Positions 7,379 to 17,047 of a DNA stretch of 64,000 nt are shown in pieces. The stretch is from CAZAMI01 sp964627805 (GTDB lineage Archaea > Thermoproteota > Thermoprotei_A > Sulfolobales > NBVN01): NCBI GenBank assembly GCA_964627805.1, contig CAZVLA010000031.1, forward strand, positions 4,014-68,013, given 5' to 3'. The translations under genes and the position numbers were made by a program. The notes below the pieces were generated by a model, which was not told where the DNA came from, did no database searches, and saw nothing but the letters and a program-made list of their open reading frames with translations. How positions within the stretch are numbered: the first letter of the stretch is position 1; the number at the start of each line of letters is the position of its first letter.

Positions 7379-8010
7379 TACTTACGCCTCGCTAATAACT
7401 CCTTAACCTTCTTTAACCTCATCTTATCCTCCCTCTCACGCTCCTCGAACTTCATCTCTAGAAACTTAATAGTGTTCTCAATACGTGGTATGAGTATGTT
7501 CTCAAGAGCATTAACACGTCTCTTAACCCTAGCAACTTCATTACCTAACTTAATAACTGATTCCTCAACCTCAGCTAACCTAGCGACCCTACTTAATAAC
7601 TCATCAAAACATTCACTACTCATTATGAGGGAGGTATTAACGAAGCTACCGAACTCAGTCTTCCTAAGCTCCCTCCTTAAATCAATTAAAGGCACCCTAG
7701 TACCAGCTACGACCCTACTACCTATAACTACCTCAGACCTAAGGAATCGTGAATTAGCGTAGGAGAGGACGTCCTCAAACCTAGATATCATTAATACCTT
7801 AATTAAGGAGTCATAGCACTTACCCACGTACTCATTAACCTCCTCCCTAAGCTCTATGGCATCCCTAATTAATGATATTAGCTCTTGAGTCAGTATTATT
7901 AACCTATCCTTAAGTACCTTATGCAGACGCTTAGCTATCCTTAACCTACGCCTAAGCCTTATTAACTCAATCTTAGTAGGTCTAGCTATCCTTAATATCT
8001 GCTGGGACAA
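7378..8010 (-). CDS. atpD: A-type ATP synthase subunit D
   Basis: Subunit D is the long coiled-coil central shaft that rotates inside the A3B3 head. The N-terminus (RIARPTKIELIRLRRRL) is the family signature and both ends are strongly helical with charged heptads. At 210 residues it has the expected size. It lies 13 bp after atpB and overlaps the DUF61 gene by one base. Confidence 0.94.
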   Translation of the reverse strand: MSQQILRIARPTKIELIRLRRRLRIAKRLHKVLKDRLIILTQELISLIRDAIELREEVNEYVGKCYDSLIKVLMISRFEDVLSYANSRFLRSEVVIGSRVVAGTRVPLIDLRRELRKTEFGSFVNTSLIMSSECFDELLSRVARLAEVEESVIKLGNEVARVKRRVNALENILIPRIENTIKFLEMKFEEREREDKMRLKKVKELLARRK

Positions 8011-8023
8011 TCACCCACACCCA

Positions 8024-9415
8024 CTACCTACGGTACTTCGGGTGGTACTTCCTTATGTTCTCGGGACTAATGAGCTTCAGATCCTCCTCTGGTAATGTAG
8101 CGAGTATTTCCCAACCAATATCTAAGGTCTCCTCAATACTCCTCCTCTCAAACTCACCTTGATTAATGAATCTCCTCTCAAATAAGTCAGCGAATCTTAA
8201 GTACTTCCTATCCCTCTCACTCAATGACTCAGTACCTACTATAGCAGTCAACTCCCTAAGATACTGACCCTCAGTATAGGCAGCTATTAACTGCATAAAT
8301 ACCTGGTAATGATCCTCCCTAGTCTTCCCAGGACCTACGCCGTCCTTCATTAACCTAGATAGTGATAGTAATACATCAACTGGTGGGTATATACCCTTCC
8401 TATTCAAGTCCCTAGAAAGTACTATCTGCCCTTCAGTAATGTACCCCGTTAAGTCAGGTATTGGATGCGTTATGTCGTCGTTAGGCATTGTTAGGATAGG
8501 CATTTGAGTTATTGATCCCTTCATACCCTTAATCCTACCTGCCCTCTCATAGATAGTCGCTAAGTCAGTATACATATACCCAGGATAGCCCCTCCTACCC
8601 GGTATCTCCTCACGCGCCGCACTCAACTCCTTAAGGGCTTCGCAATAGTTAGTCATGTCGGTAAGCACTACTAGCACATGCATGCCGTACCTCCAAGCCA
8701 GGAACTCAGCAGTAGTTAATGCTACCCTAGGTACGGCTATCCTCTCAATAACAGGTGATGAAGCCGTATTTATGAATGCGACGACGTTCTCCACGTTAGT
8801 GCTCCTCCTCAGATTCTCAACGAAGAAGTACGCCTCCTCATAGGTAACACCAATAGCTGCGAAAACAACAGCGAATCTCTCCTCCTTACCCCTAACCCTA
8901 GCCTGCCTAACTATCTGAGCAGCTATTCTGTTATGGGGTAGTCCCGAACCACTAAATATCGGTAACTTCTGCCCCCTAACGATCGAGAATAGACCGTCAA
9001 TAGCTGATATACCTGTCTCAATGAACTCTGACGGTGGCTCCCTAATGGCTGGGTTTATAGGTGCTCCATTAATATCTAGGTAATCTTCTGGGACTATTTG
9101 GGGACCACCATCTATAGGCCTACCTAATCCATCGAAGATCCTACCTAACATATCAATAGATACTGGTAGCTTTAGTGTCTCACCCTTAAAACGTACTCTA
9201 GCAGACTTAACACTAACTTCACTAACGCCGCCAAACACCTGGATCACGGTTACCTCCTTAGAAACGTCGATTACTTGCCCTAACCTACTCTCACCACTCT
9301 CTAGAGTTACCTCAACGACCTCACCGTACCTAATGCCGGGTACTGACTCAACGAAGAGTAGTGAGCCCTTAGCACTAACTGCCTTACGTACCTCCTTAAC
9401 GTATAGCTCACTCAC
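8024..9415 (-). CDS. atpB: A-type ATP synthase subunit B
   Basis: The non-catalytic nucleotide-binding subunit of the A3B3 head, 463 residues. It has the typical FSGSGLPHNRIAAQI in place of a working P-loop, the DMTNYCEALKELSAAREE helix, and the PGRRGYPGYMYTDLATIYERAGR region shared by all B subunits. Its start overlaps the end of atpA by 8 bp, which implies coupled translation. Confidence 0.97.
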   Translation of the reverse strand: MSELYVKEVRKAVSAKGSLLFVESVPGIRYGEVVEVTLESGESRLGQVIDVSKEVTVIQVFGGVSEVSVKSARVRFKGETLKLPVSIDMLGRIFDGLGRPIDGGPQIVPEDYLDINGAPINPAIREPPSEFIETGISAIDGLFSIVRGQKLPIFSGSGLPHNRIAAQIVRQARVRGKEERFAVVFAAIGVTYEEAYFFVENLRRSTNVENVVAFINTASSPVIERIAVPRVALTTAEFLAWRYGMHVLVVLTDMTNYCEALKELSAAREEIPGRRGYPGYMYTDLATIYERAGRIKGMKGSITQMPILTMPNDDITHPIPDLTGYITEGQIVLSRDLNRKGIYPPVDVLLSLSRLMKDGVGPGKTREDHYQVFMQLIAAYTEGQYLRELTAIVGTESLSERDRKYLRFADLFERRFINQGEFERRSIEETLDIGWEILATLPEEDLKLISPENIRKYHPKYRR

Positions 9416-11189
9416 TCCTACCCACCTCCTTAATTAATTTCTTAAAAGACTCCTCAATCTCCTTAAGTATACTTACGTACTCATCATCAAATTTCTCGTG
9501 GGGTACTATCTTCATCCTCGCAATCCTAACCTTAACAGGTAATGACCTTATAGCTTCTAGTGAGACGCCCTTACTTAAGGCCTCAACACTTAATTCGTGG
9601 AACTTCATTATGACTTCAAGCATCTTAACGGTCTTAGGCGGTGGTGAGTGACAGTCTATGGGGTGGAATGCGTCCTGCTGTAGGAAGTCCTCCCTAATCA
9701 TCCTAGCAGTATCTAGCAGTAACTTATCATGATCGGGTAGTGCGTCAGGACCAACCAACCTAACTATCTCCATTAACTCAGCCTCTCTCTGAAGTATCTC
9801 TAGAGCCTTATCCCTAAGCTCCCTCCACTTAGGTGATATCTCTCTCCACCACTTCTCAACAGTCTCAACGTAGAGGGAGTAACTCATTAACCAGCTAACA
9901 GCTGGGAAGTGCCTCCTATTAGCTAATGCTACGTCTAGGGCTAGTAAAGTACCTATGTACCTTAGGGTATTTTGGGTTACTGGCTCGCTAAAGTCAGCTC
10001 CTGGAGGTGATACGGCACCTACGATAGTTAATGATCCCTCCCTAACACCCCTACTACATAAGCACTGAACCCTCCCGGACCTCTCGTAAAACTCAGCAAG
10101 TCTGGATCCCAAGTACGCGGGGAACCCCTCCTCGCCGGGCATTTCCTCGAGCCTAGCACTTATCTCCCTCATAGCCTCAGCCCACCTAGATGTTGAGTCA
10201 GCAACCATGAGTACGTCGTAACCCATATCCCTGAAGTACTCACCTATAGTAACACCTAAGAATACGCTAGTCTCCCTAGCAGCTACTGGCATGTTCGACG
10301 TATTAGCTATGAAGACTGCCTTCTCAGCTAAGGGCCTACCCGATACTGGGTCCTTAAGCTTTAGGAAGCTATGTAGTGCATCAGCCATCTCATTACCTCT
10401 CTCACCACACCCTACGTAGATATTCAACTTAGTCCTAGTCCACTTAGTGAGTGTCTGGAGGAGTACTGTCTTACCGCTACCGAAGCCTCCAGGTACTGCA
10501 GCCTTACCTCCCCTAGCTATAGGGAATAACGTATCGATTACCCTAATACCCGTAATTAATGGTTGAGTAGGTTCTAACCTCCTAATGTAGGGTCTGGGCT
10601 TCCTAACAGGCCACTTCTGCATTAACTTAACCTCAAATCTCTTACCGTCAGACTCTACGACAGCGATTACGTCCTCGACCGTATAGTCCCCATCACTAAC
10701 TACCTCCTTAAGTACTCCGTGAATGTTTGGAGGGATCATTATATAGTGATCAAGTATTGGTGTTTCCTTAACAACACCTAAGATATCTCCCGGACCCACC
10801 TTATCCCCTACTCTGATATCTTTACTCCTCATGAAGAACCACTTAACATCCCTAGGCAGTGCAGGAACCTTAACACCCCTCCTAACGAAGGGACCTATCA
10901 ACTCACCAATAACGGATAACGGTCTTTGAAGCCCATCAAATACCTTACCAACTATGCCAGGACCTAACTCAGCTGATAATAGTGATCCAGTACCCTCTAC
11001 AGGTTCACCAACCCTAACTCCTGAGGTGTCTTCATATACTTGAATAAATGCTTGGTCCTCCTTAAGCCCTATAATCTCCCCTATAAGCCTCTCCTCACCA
11101 ACGTATACTACCTCATAAACCATTGATCCCCTCATGCCTTCAGCAACAACTAGCGGACCTGAGACTCTCCTAATCCTACCAACTACCAC
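9408..11189 (-). CDS. atpA: A-type ATP synthase catalytic subunit A
   Basis: The catalytic ATP-making subunit, 593 residues. Walker A is GGFGSGKT around residues 234-241. The A-subunit-specific non-homologous region lies at about 110-190. GERGNEMADAL follows the P-loop, and the SYSLYVETVEKWW segment is family-typical. No intein interrupts the P-loop, although archaeal A subunits sometimes carry one there. It lies 6 bp after atpF. Confidence 0.98.
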   Translation of the reverse strand: MVVGRIRRVSGPLVVAEGMRGSMVYEVVYVGEERLIGEIIGLKEDQAFIQVYEDTSGVRVGEPVEGTGSLLSAELGPGIVGKVFDGLQRPLSVIGELIGPFVRRGVKVPALPRDVKWFFMRSKDIRVGDKVGPGDILGVVKETPILDHYIMIPPNIHGVLKEVVSDGDYTVEDVIAVVESDGKRFEVKLMQKWPVRKPRPYIRRLEPTQPLITGIRVIDTLFPIARGGKAAVPGGFGSGKTVLLQTLTKWTRTKLNIYVGCGERGNEMADALHSFLKLKDPVSGRPLAEKAVFIANTSNMPVAARETSVFLGVTIGEYFRDMGYDVLMVADSTSRWAEAMREISARLEEMPGEEGFPAYLGSRLAEFYERSGRVQCLCSRGVREGSLTIVGAVSPPGADFSEPVTQNTLRYIGTLLALDVALANRRHFPAVSWLMSYSLYVETVEKWWREISPKWRELRDKALEILQREAELMEIVRLVGPDALPDHDKLLLDTARMIREDFLQQDAFHPIDCHSPPPKTVKMLEVIMKFHELSVEALSKGVSLEAIRSLPVKVRIARMKIVPHEKFDDEYVSILKEIEESFKKLIKEVGRSE

Positions 11190-11195
11190 GCACCA

Positions 11196-11543
11196 TCACC
11201 CCAGCTCAATTGATATACCTAAATAACGCCTAATGAGTGATAGGTAATGATCCCTAGCTTTAATTCTTCCGTAAGTTAAGTAGTCAGGTACGTAAATTAC
11301 TAACGGTGGTTTCCTTCGCGGGTGACCTAATTCGTTAATTAATCCCCTTAACCTATCTTGAGCGATGACTAAAGATACGTTACTTTCGTATATATCCTTG
11401 AATATCTTATCAATTAACTCTTTACTTTCGAATCCCCTACGAATTACATACCTTACAGCCCCTGCTAAGTTGAATCCTAAGGTAAATAACTCATCACCTA
11501 TCACAGCAATAACACCCCTAATTAAGTGCGTTCTTGAGTACAT
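11196..11543 (-). CDS. atpF: A-type ATP synthase subunit F
   Basis: Subunit F is the small Rossmann-like protein on the central shaft. The core motif IAVIGDELFTLGFNLAGA is diagnostic, as is SLVIAQDRL in the middle. A longer reading to 11582 adds a stretch lying inside atpC; the ATG at 11543 gives about 115 residues, close to the family size, and still overlaps atpC by 26 bp. Confidence 0.9.
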   Translation of the reverse strand: MYSRTHLIRGVIAVIGDELFTLGFNLAGAVRYVIRRGFESKELIDKIFKDIYESNVSLVIAQDRLRGLINELGHPRRKPPLVIYVPDYLTYGRIKARDHYLSLIRRYLGISIELG

Positions 11544-12489
11544 TACGTAACTCACCGAAGTACCTTCTAATGTAAGTATCAACCAAGTTATTAGATATTA
11601 AGTACATGACGTTGGAGATAACTAAACTCTCAAAAAATCTCTTACTAATGTAGAGTAGGAGAGTATCGTAGGATAAGGGAGTAACTGCTAATACGTTAAT
11701 AGGGTATAGGTTACGTAGTAATGAAGTAGATGCGTCAAATAACCAAGGATCTCTACCTAAATCCTTCAGAAGGACTTTAGCAAGTACGTGTTCGTACTTG
11801 CTCGTTAACCTCCTTAAGTCGCAACCCTTAATCAAGCACGACCTAATATTAATCAATTCTAAGTCGATGTTCCTCATTACCCTTAAAGTCTTAACGAGTC
11901 CCACTTGAGGTCTTAATTTGCTAGCGTAAGTTATGAACTCTCTCCAATACCTGCTAAGTACGTCAGTCTCGAAGTCTACTAAGTTAATCTCATTAATTAG
12001 TAGATCCTTACTCCTTAGTAGTGCATCATATACGTACTTAGTTAACTTACTACGACCTAGCTCAAGAACTGATGATACCCTCCCATCACTTCTTACGGTA
12101 TTAATTAACTCGTTATCAATAAAGTAGTGTGTATTACTTATGTTTGGATACTCACTAAATAGTTTAATTAAGTCACGAATGACTAGACCGTCATGTATGT
12201 AATTAATAAATCTGATAAAGTGTTTGCTAGCTCCCATCAATCTAGAAAGATTTCTTAAATTATCTAGCCAATTACTCACTAGCCTATAGTAAAGTTCCTC
12301 ACAACTTACTGAAGCATTGATTAAGGTCTTAACGTAATCAGCTACCTCATACTTATGTATTAAGCTTAGGAAATCATCAAAGTTACCTAACCTAGTCTTA
12401 GTTAATTCCTCAATAACCTCAGGACCTACTACCTTATAGGAAATCACCCTCAACTCCTCAAGTATTCTTAAATCTTTATGAAAAGACAT
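11518..12489 (-). CDS. atpC: A-type ATP synthase subunit C (AC39-like)
   Basis: A 323-residue all-helical protein, in the right operon position between E and F, with the repeated three-fold helical layout of the AC39/subunit C family that caps the c ring and holds the central shaft. Sequence conservation of this family is low; the size, helical character and place in the operon carry the call. Its ATG overlaps the stop of atpE by one base. Confidence 0.88.
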   Translation of the reverse strand: MSFHKDLRILEELRVISYKVVGPEVIEELTKTRLGNFDDFLSLIHKYEVADYVKTLINASVSCEELYYRLVSNWLDNLRNLSRLMGASKHFIRFINYIHDGLVIRDLIKLFSEYPNISNTHYFIDNELINTVRSDGRVSSVLELGRSKLTKYVYDALLRSKDLLINEINLVDFETDVLSRYWREFITYASKLRPQVGLVKTLRVMRNIDLELINIRSCLIKGCDLRRLTSKYEHVLAKVLLKDLGRDPWLFDASTSLLRNLYPINVLAVTPLSYDTLLLYISKRFFESLVISNVMYLISNNLVDTYIRRYFGELRNVLKNALN

Positions 12490-13100
12490 TACTGATTAAC
12501 CCCGAACACCTCCTTATTTAGTCTACGAATTATTGAGGGTAGTAACCTATCTAACCTAGCTAAGTATGTATTATCGAGCACTATACTACCATCCTCTGAT
12601 TCAAGTATTACCCCACCTACGTACTCGTTACTTAACTTATCAATCTTAATGACTAAGTTCCTTAACTCTTTATCCCTCTTAATTATTTTCTTAACGATCT
12701 CAACGTCATCAGGCACTACCTTAACAATTACCTTGTAATTCCTAAATAACCCACTATTTATTGCCTCTCTCAGTAATCCCCTCAGGGACCTCTCTCTTTC
12801 TTCCTTACTAAGGGATCTCAGGTTATTCAGTATCTTCATCTTTAATTCGTTAAGTACTTCATTCTTAACATTAACGATCTCCTTGTTTAACTCGACGATC
12901 TTACTAGTGTACTTCCTGCTTTCCTCCTCAATAATCTTACTTAATAGTTCGCTCCTCTCCCTCCTTATACGTTCTTCAAATTTCCTCTTAGCCTCCTCGA
13001 TGATCTTATTAGCTCTATCCTTAGCTTCCTTAACTATACGTTCAGCCTCTTCCCTTGCCCTCCTAATTAACGCATCACGTAACTCTCTACCAGACTCCAA
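12489..13100 (-). CDS. atpE: A-type ATP synthase subunit E
   Basis: Peripheral stalk subunit of 203 residues. The first half is one long charged coiled coil (REEAERIVKEAKDRANKIIEE), as expected for the E/H stalk. The second half is the globular domain that binds the head, ending with LESEDGSIVLDNTYLARL, a conserved E-subunit stretch. It lies 13 bp downstream of atpK and overlaps atpC by one base. Its coiled-coil partner H is encoded on the other side of the divergent promoter. Confidence 0.92.
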   Translation of the reverse strand: MESGRELRDALIRRAREEAERIVKEAKDRANKIIEEAKRKFEERIRRERSELLSKIIEEESRKYTSKIVELNKEIVNVKNEVLNELKMKILNNLRSLSKEERERSLRGLLREAINSGLFRNYKVIVKVVPDDVEIVKKIIKRDKELRNLVIKIDKLSNEYVGGVILESEDGSIVLDNTYLARLDRLLPSIIRRLNKEVFGVNQ

Positions 13101-13113
13101 TCCCTACCACCTA

Positions 13114-13593
13114 CTACACAGGGAGCCCAGCAACCATTGTAAGGAGTAGGTAGCCGAAGACAAGCCCTAATATACCGAATAGCTCTACGTATGAGGCCAG
13201 TATCATCGTGTGTACCCATATAGCTCCCTTGGTCCTAGGCACCTCAACTATCCCAGCCATACATACCTCTCCTTGCATCCATGCTGAAGCGAATTCAGCA
13301 CAGAAAACAGCTATGCCTATACCTAGGAAGGCCCACCCCTTAATATCCGTTAATGTATGGACTGAGGGGAGTACGACAGTCAATCCTAGTAGAGTGAATA
13401 TTAGTCCATAGAAAGTCTGCGTCATCGGTAAGGCCGAGAGTATTATTACCTGCCTAAAATACCCAGGATCCTCAGCTAGTACAGCCAACCCAGCTGATGC
13501 TGCCCTCGCCGTACCTATTGATGACCCTGCTAATCCACCAGCGAGTCCCAGAGCTAACCCTAGTGTTGCTACGAAGTTAGGATCCACAAGCAC
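13114..13593 (-). CDS. atpK: A-type ATP synthase rotor subunit K (c), duplicated hairpin
   Basis: 159 residues forming four transmembrane helices, a fused pair of c hairpins. The only membrane carboxylate in a standard ion-site position is E137 (SYVELFGILGL); the first hairpin has M57 where a glutamate stands in many c subunits (ALPMTQTFYGL). L55, T58, Q59, Y62, Q107 and E137 line up with the Na+ ligands known from Enterococcus hirae NtpK, so the ring may carry Na+ with one site per four helices. The start is GTG 13593 or the in-frame GTG at 13587 after GGTGGGTG. First gene of the leftward operon. Confidence 0.95.
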   Translation of the reverse strand: MLVDPNFVATLGLALGLAGGLAGSSIGTARAASAGLAVLAEDPGYFRQVIILSALPMTQTFYGLIFTLLGLTVVLPSVHTLTDIKGWAFLGIGIAVFCAEFASAWMQGEVCMAGIVEVPRTKGAIWVHTMILASYVELFGILGLVFGYLLLTMVAGLPV

Positions 13594-13754
13594 CCACCGA
13601 AGAAGATACTGTGGGGAGGTTATAAAAATAAGGGATGCTATATAAACACGCAGTTAGTGTCGTTTAAACATTTATTAAGAAGATTTTAATCGTGTAAAAC
13701 AGGTGGGATTACCTATTAATACTCCCCCACACAGAATACTTAACTGGTGAAACT
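13594..13754. promoter_or_regulatory. Divergent promoter region of the two ATPase operons
   Basis: This 161-bp gap separates atpK (leftward) from atpH (rightward). TATA-like elements are visible at 13619-13630 (TATTTTTATAA on the minus strand), which places a leftward start near 13600, and at 13638-13647 (CTATATAAAC), which could serve either direction. Sharing one control region would keep stalk and head subunits in balance. Confidence 0.5.
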
Positions 13755-14045
13755 TTGTCACTTAGCGACATAGAAGCTGAAGCTAGGAGAATCATTGAGG
13801 AAGCTAGGAAGAAAGCTCAAGAAATTATTGAGGAAGCTGAGAGAAGAGCTAAGGAATTACTAGAAAGTAATGTGGAGGTACTAAGTAAGGAAGAAGTGGA
13901 AAGAATAAGACGGGAATTTAAGGAGAAGATCGATGAGCTTGTTTCGATATTCAATACTAAGAAGGAGGAAATAAGGAAGAAAGCAAATGAAAGACTAGAT
14001 GATCTAGCTAAGGAGTTCTCCAAGCTCATAGCTGGTGTAGAGTAA
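13755..14045 (+). CDS. atpH: A-type ATP synthase subunit H (peripheral stalk)
   Basis: A 96-residue, almost entirely coiled-coil protein (SDIEAEARRIIEEARKKAQ, with Ala/Ile/Leu at heptad positions), matching subunit H that pairs with E to form the stators. The start is TTG with GGTGA just upstream. Its stop overlaps the atpI start (TAATG). Another coiled-coil protein could look alike, but the position beside atpI settles it. Confidence 0.88.
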   Translation: MSLSDIEAEARRIIEEARKKAQEIIEEAERRAKELLESNVEVLSKEEVERIRREFKEKIDELVSIFNTKKEEIRKKANERLDDLAKEFSKLIAGVE

Positions 14046-16093
14046 TGGTAGTAACCATACCTGAACGTCTAAGCTACATCAGAATAGTTACTACTAAAGA
14101 CTTATCAAGTAAGGTAGTCACGGAGCTACATAGATTAGGAGCTATCCATATCGAGAAAGTAGGTAAAGTTAGAGAGGAGGACATAAGAAAGATACGGAGT
14201 GAGTTAGAGAGAGTTGAGGAGATACTAAAGCTAGTTAAGGAGATTGAGGAATTAATTGAAAAGCCTGAGTTAGTCTTGATTAAGGAGGAAGTACCGATAT
14301 ATGATGTATGGGGCAAGCTCAACTCATTAAGAAATAAGCTTGAGAATTCATTAATTAAGATCAGGGCAATAAAGAGGGAATTAGAAGAGAGTATTAAGAG
14401 AATCAATGAACTTAAATTACTGAGTAAGGTCATTAATTCGTTAATAACTAATTACGGCTTAGGTAATGACTTAACAGATATACTTTACTTCAAGGGTGAG
14501 CTATTCACAGTTCTAACACTATATGGCAGGGGAGGCAATATTAATGAATTCATAGAGGCTATTAAGAAAAGCTTAAGTAGCTCAATATGTTACATAAGGA
14601 ACTTCATAATTAATCAAGAGGAAGGTGCGGTTACGGTCGCTACTTACTCAAGAGTTACTAATGAAGTACTTAAGTTAGCGTCTAAATTCAGCTTAATTAC
14701 CATTAAGATACCTCCCAAATATCTAGGACGTACACTTAATGAAGTAAGTAGGTTGATAGGTACCGACATTAATGAGGCCGAGGAAACAACCAGATATTTA
14801 AGAAGTGACTTAATTAATGAAGTAAGTAAAGTAAGAGAGGAATTAGCTCTATCAAAAATCGTTTCACAAGTACTTAAGGAGCGTTTACTTGTACTTATGA
14901 ATGCATTAAGTAGTGAATATTTAATAGGTATTGAAGGGTGGGTGCCTGTAAGGGAGTTACCTAGCATAATGACCCATCTATACAATAACTTAAGGTACGT
15001 CTTAGTAACTAAGGTAAGTACTAAAGTAAAACCACCTACAAAGTTACGAAACCCTAGGTTAGTGAGACTGTTTGAAGTAATTACTAAGATATACGGTATT
15101 CCAGACTACGACGAATGGGACCCAACACCTATAATCTCAGTATCCTTAATGATATTCTTCGGGCTAATGTTCGGTGACGTTATTTACGGAGCTGTAATGT
15201 TCATATTAGTTAATTACGTACTAGAGAGAACAGGACTAATTGATAACCCGTACTCCCCTGGTTACGTATCATTTAAGAAGTTACTCACGTGCTTATCGAT
15301 ATCATCCATAATATTTGGGTTCCTCTCAAATACGTACGCAGGTTACTCTATAGTAATTAGTAATGGGACTATACAGTTAACAATAGTTAAGCATCCGATA
15401 ATTAATGTAATGACGCTACTACCGATAACTAACCCTATGTTCTTCATAAAGCTAGCATTAATTATAGGCTTAATACACGTTAACATAGCTCATGCACTAG
15501 CATTGATTAAGGCAATTAAGAGTAGGGATAAAGGCGGTATATTATCTAAGGTAGGCTTCTTCATAGCTGAGGCATTCGGTATACCCTACGTACTCCATTC
15601 ATTTCTGAACGTCGGGTTAGGAGCGTTAACACCCTTCAGTAACTACTTACTCTATGCATCGATAGTAGGCATTGCCTTACTGATAGCTGGGAAATTCATG
15701 GAGTTTAGGATGTTAGGGGCAATGTTCTGGCTATTCGACATTACGGGCTTACTAGGGGATGTAATGTCGTATACTAGGTTAGCTGGTATAGGATTAGCTA
15801 CCACATTACTTGCCCAGAACTTTAACTCATTAGCGTTAGGGGCAGCTTCAGGAATTAGTAATATGGTACCAATACATGTACTAGGTTTAGTAGCTGGTGT
15901 TATTATGGCTATAATCGTGATAGTCTTCGCTAACTTACTAAACATAGTATTCGGTATATTAGGGGCTTTCATACATTCACTAAGGCTATGCTTCGTTGAA
16001 TTCTTACCTAAATTCTACGAAGGTAATGGTAGGGAGTTTAAGGCGTTTACATTAGAAATACCTAAAGCAATTATCATAGGTAGGGGTAGGTGA
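14045..16093 (+). CDS. atpI: A-type ATP synthase subunit I (a subunit)
   Basis: 682 residues: the first half is soluble with coiled coils and clamps the peripheral stalks, the second half has about seven to eight membrane helices forming the ion half-channels. The conserved arginine lies in SYTRLAGIGLATTLLAQ (R578), and HSLRLCFVEFLPKF (about 644-657) is the C-terminal family signature. Translationally coupled to atpH by a one-base overlap. A T-rich stretch follows near 16214. Confidence 0.96.
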   Translation: MVVTIPERLSYIRIVTTKDLSSKVVTELHRLGAIHIEKVGKVREEDIRKIRSELERVEEILKLVKEIEELIEKPELVLIKEEVPIYDVWGKLNSLRNKLENSLIKIRAIKRELEESIKRINELKLLSKVINSLITNYGLGNDLTDILYFKGELFTVLTLYGRGGNINEFIEAIKKSLSSSICYIRNFIINQEEGAVTVATYSRVTNEVLKLASKFSLITIKIPPKYLGRTLNEVSRLIGTDINEAEETTRYLRSDLINEVSKVREELALSKIVSQVLKERLLVLMNALSSEYLIGIEGWVPVRELPSIMTHLYNNLRYVLVTKVSTKVKPPTKLRNPRLVRLFEVITKIYGIPDYDEWDPTPIISVSLMIFFGLMFGDVIYGAVMFILVNYVLERTGLIDNPYSPGYVSFKKLLTCLSISSIIFGFLSNTYAGYSIVISNGTIQLTIVKHPIINVMTLLPITNPMFFIKLALIIGLIHVNIAHALALIKAIKSRDKGGILSKVGFFIAEAFGIPYVLHSFLNVGLGALTPFSNYLLYASIVGIALLIAGKFMEFRMLGAMFWLFDITGLLGDVMSYTRLAGIGLATTLLAQNFNSLALGAASGISNMVPIHVLGLVAGVIMAIIVIVFANLLNIVFGILGAFIHSLRLCFVEFLPKFYEGNGREFKAFTLEIPKAIIIGRGR

Positions 16094-16257
16094 TTAGGCA
16101 TTCATTAACTGCTAAGAGATGAATCAGCCCTCACACGGCTCTTCACTTCCTCTGCTCCGGAGCGTCTTCATCATCTAGTGCTTAATTCCAGGAAATACAT
16201 ACGCCTCCGAAGTTTTAATTTATCTTTATTTCCGTATAGTGACTTGGGAGGGGTAGG

Positions 16258-17001
16258 TTGAGTGAGCCGTTAGTGGAGTTTGAGTACCCTAGTGCTAAGG
16301 CGTTCTCAGCGATACTTGATGTATTAGGTAGCTTAGTAGATGATGTTCTATTTAACTTCAGTAGTGAGGGATTAACTATAAAGGCGTTAGACCCTGCTAA
16401 GGTAGCCTTAATAATCATTAATATACCATCCGATGCGTTCTTATCATATAAGGTTGAGGGTGAGGTTTCAGTAGGTATTAACTTAGCTTCACTAATTAAG
16501 TCATTGCCCACCATGAAGAAAATGGACAAGCTCGTATTCAGAGCTAATGAGGAGTTCTATGAAGTACTAATTGAGGGTGTTACTACAAAGAAGTATAGGT
16601 TTAGGTCAATAGAGGTCTCAGCAACTGAAGTACCTGAAATTAACATAGATTTTAAGGTTAAGGCATTAGTTATTGCATCAGCCTTCAAATCAGCTATTAA
16701 GGACCTCAAAGGTGTTGAGTCAATAGTTTTCGAAGCACCCAATGATCAAGATCTATACCTGAAAGCAGCTGGTGGGGGTGTTCAAGCTAAGTTATCTAAA
16801 GTTGCTGGCTCGATACTTGAGATGGAGGTTAAAGAACCTTCGAGATGTGTATACGATGAGGACTACATAAACCGTATACTGAAGCTAGTAGGGGTGACTG
16901 AGAACATTGAGGTTAGGTTTGGTAATGAATTACCGCTTAACTTGTATTTCGCGCTAGTTGGTGGGGGGTCAGCTGAATATCTACTAGCACCTAAAGCCTA
17001 G
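16258..17001 (+). CDS. Sliding clamp PCNA, PCNA3-like paralogue
   Basis: One subunit of the ring-shaped DNA clamp, 247 residues in two clamp domains. It begins LVEFEYPSAKAFSAIL, has the interdomain region ATEVPEINIDF, and ends EYLLAPKA. The ending matches Sulfolobus PCNA3 (YLLAPKV) rather than PCNA1 (FWIAPRL). The start is TTG after a strong GGGAGGGG site. A second paralogue lies at 50.3-51.1 kb. In Crenarchaea three different PCNAs form one hetero-ring; the PCNA2-like third is not in this window. Confidence 0.93.
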   Translation: MSEPLVEFEYPSAKAFSAILDVLGSLVDDVLFNFSSEGLTIKALDPAKVALIIINIPSDAFLSYKVEGEVSVGINLASLIKSLPTMKKMDKLVFRANEEFYEVLIEGVTTKKYRFRSIEVSATEVPEINIDFKVKALVIASAFKSAIKDLKGVESIVFEAPNDQDLYLKAAGGGVQAKLSKVAGSILEMEVKEPSRCVYDEDYINRILKLVGVTENIEVRFGNELPLNLYFALVGGGSAEYLLAPKA

Positions 17002-17008
17002 TAGAAAA

Positions 17009-17019
17009 TTTTTTAATTT
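17009..17019 (+). terminator. T-rich terminator after the PCNA gene, also TATA-like
   Basis: A run of six Ts followed by AATTT begins 7 bp after the PCNA stop, the usual archaeal termination signal. The same A+T-rich block lies about 30 bp upstream of the Lrp start, so it may also act as that gene's TATA element. Confidence 0.45.
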
Positions 17020-17047
17020 ATCATAGAACGTTATTCTTGGTGATGGT

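Noticed and set aside
13817..14433. Minus-strand Ser/Leu-rich readings opposite atpH and atpI
   Set aside because: Antisense of charged coiled coils gives such Ser/Leu-rich peptides; no start signals.
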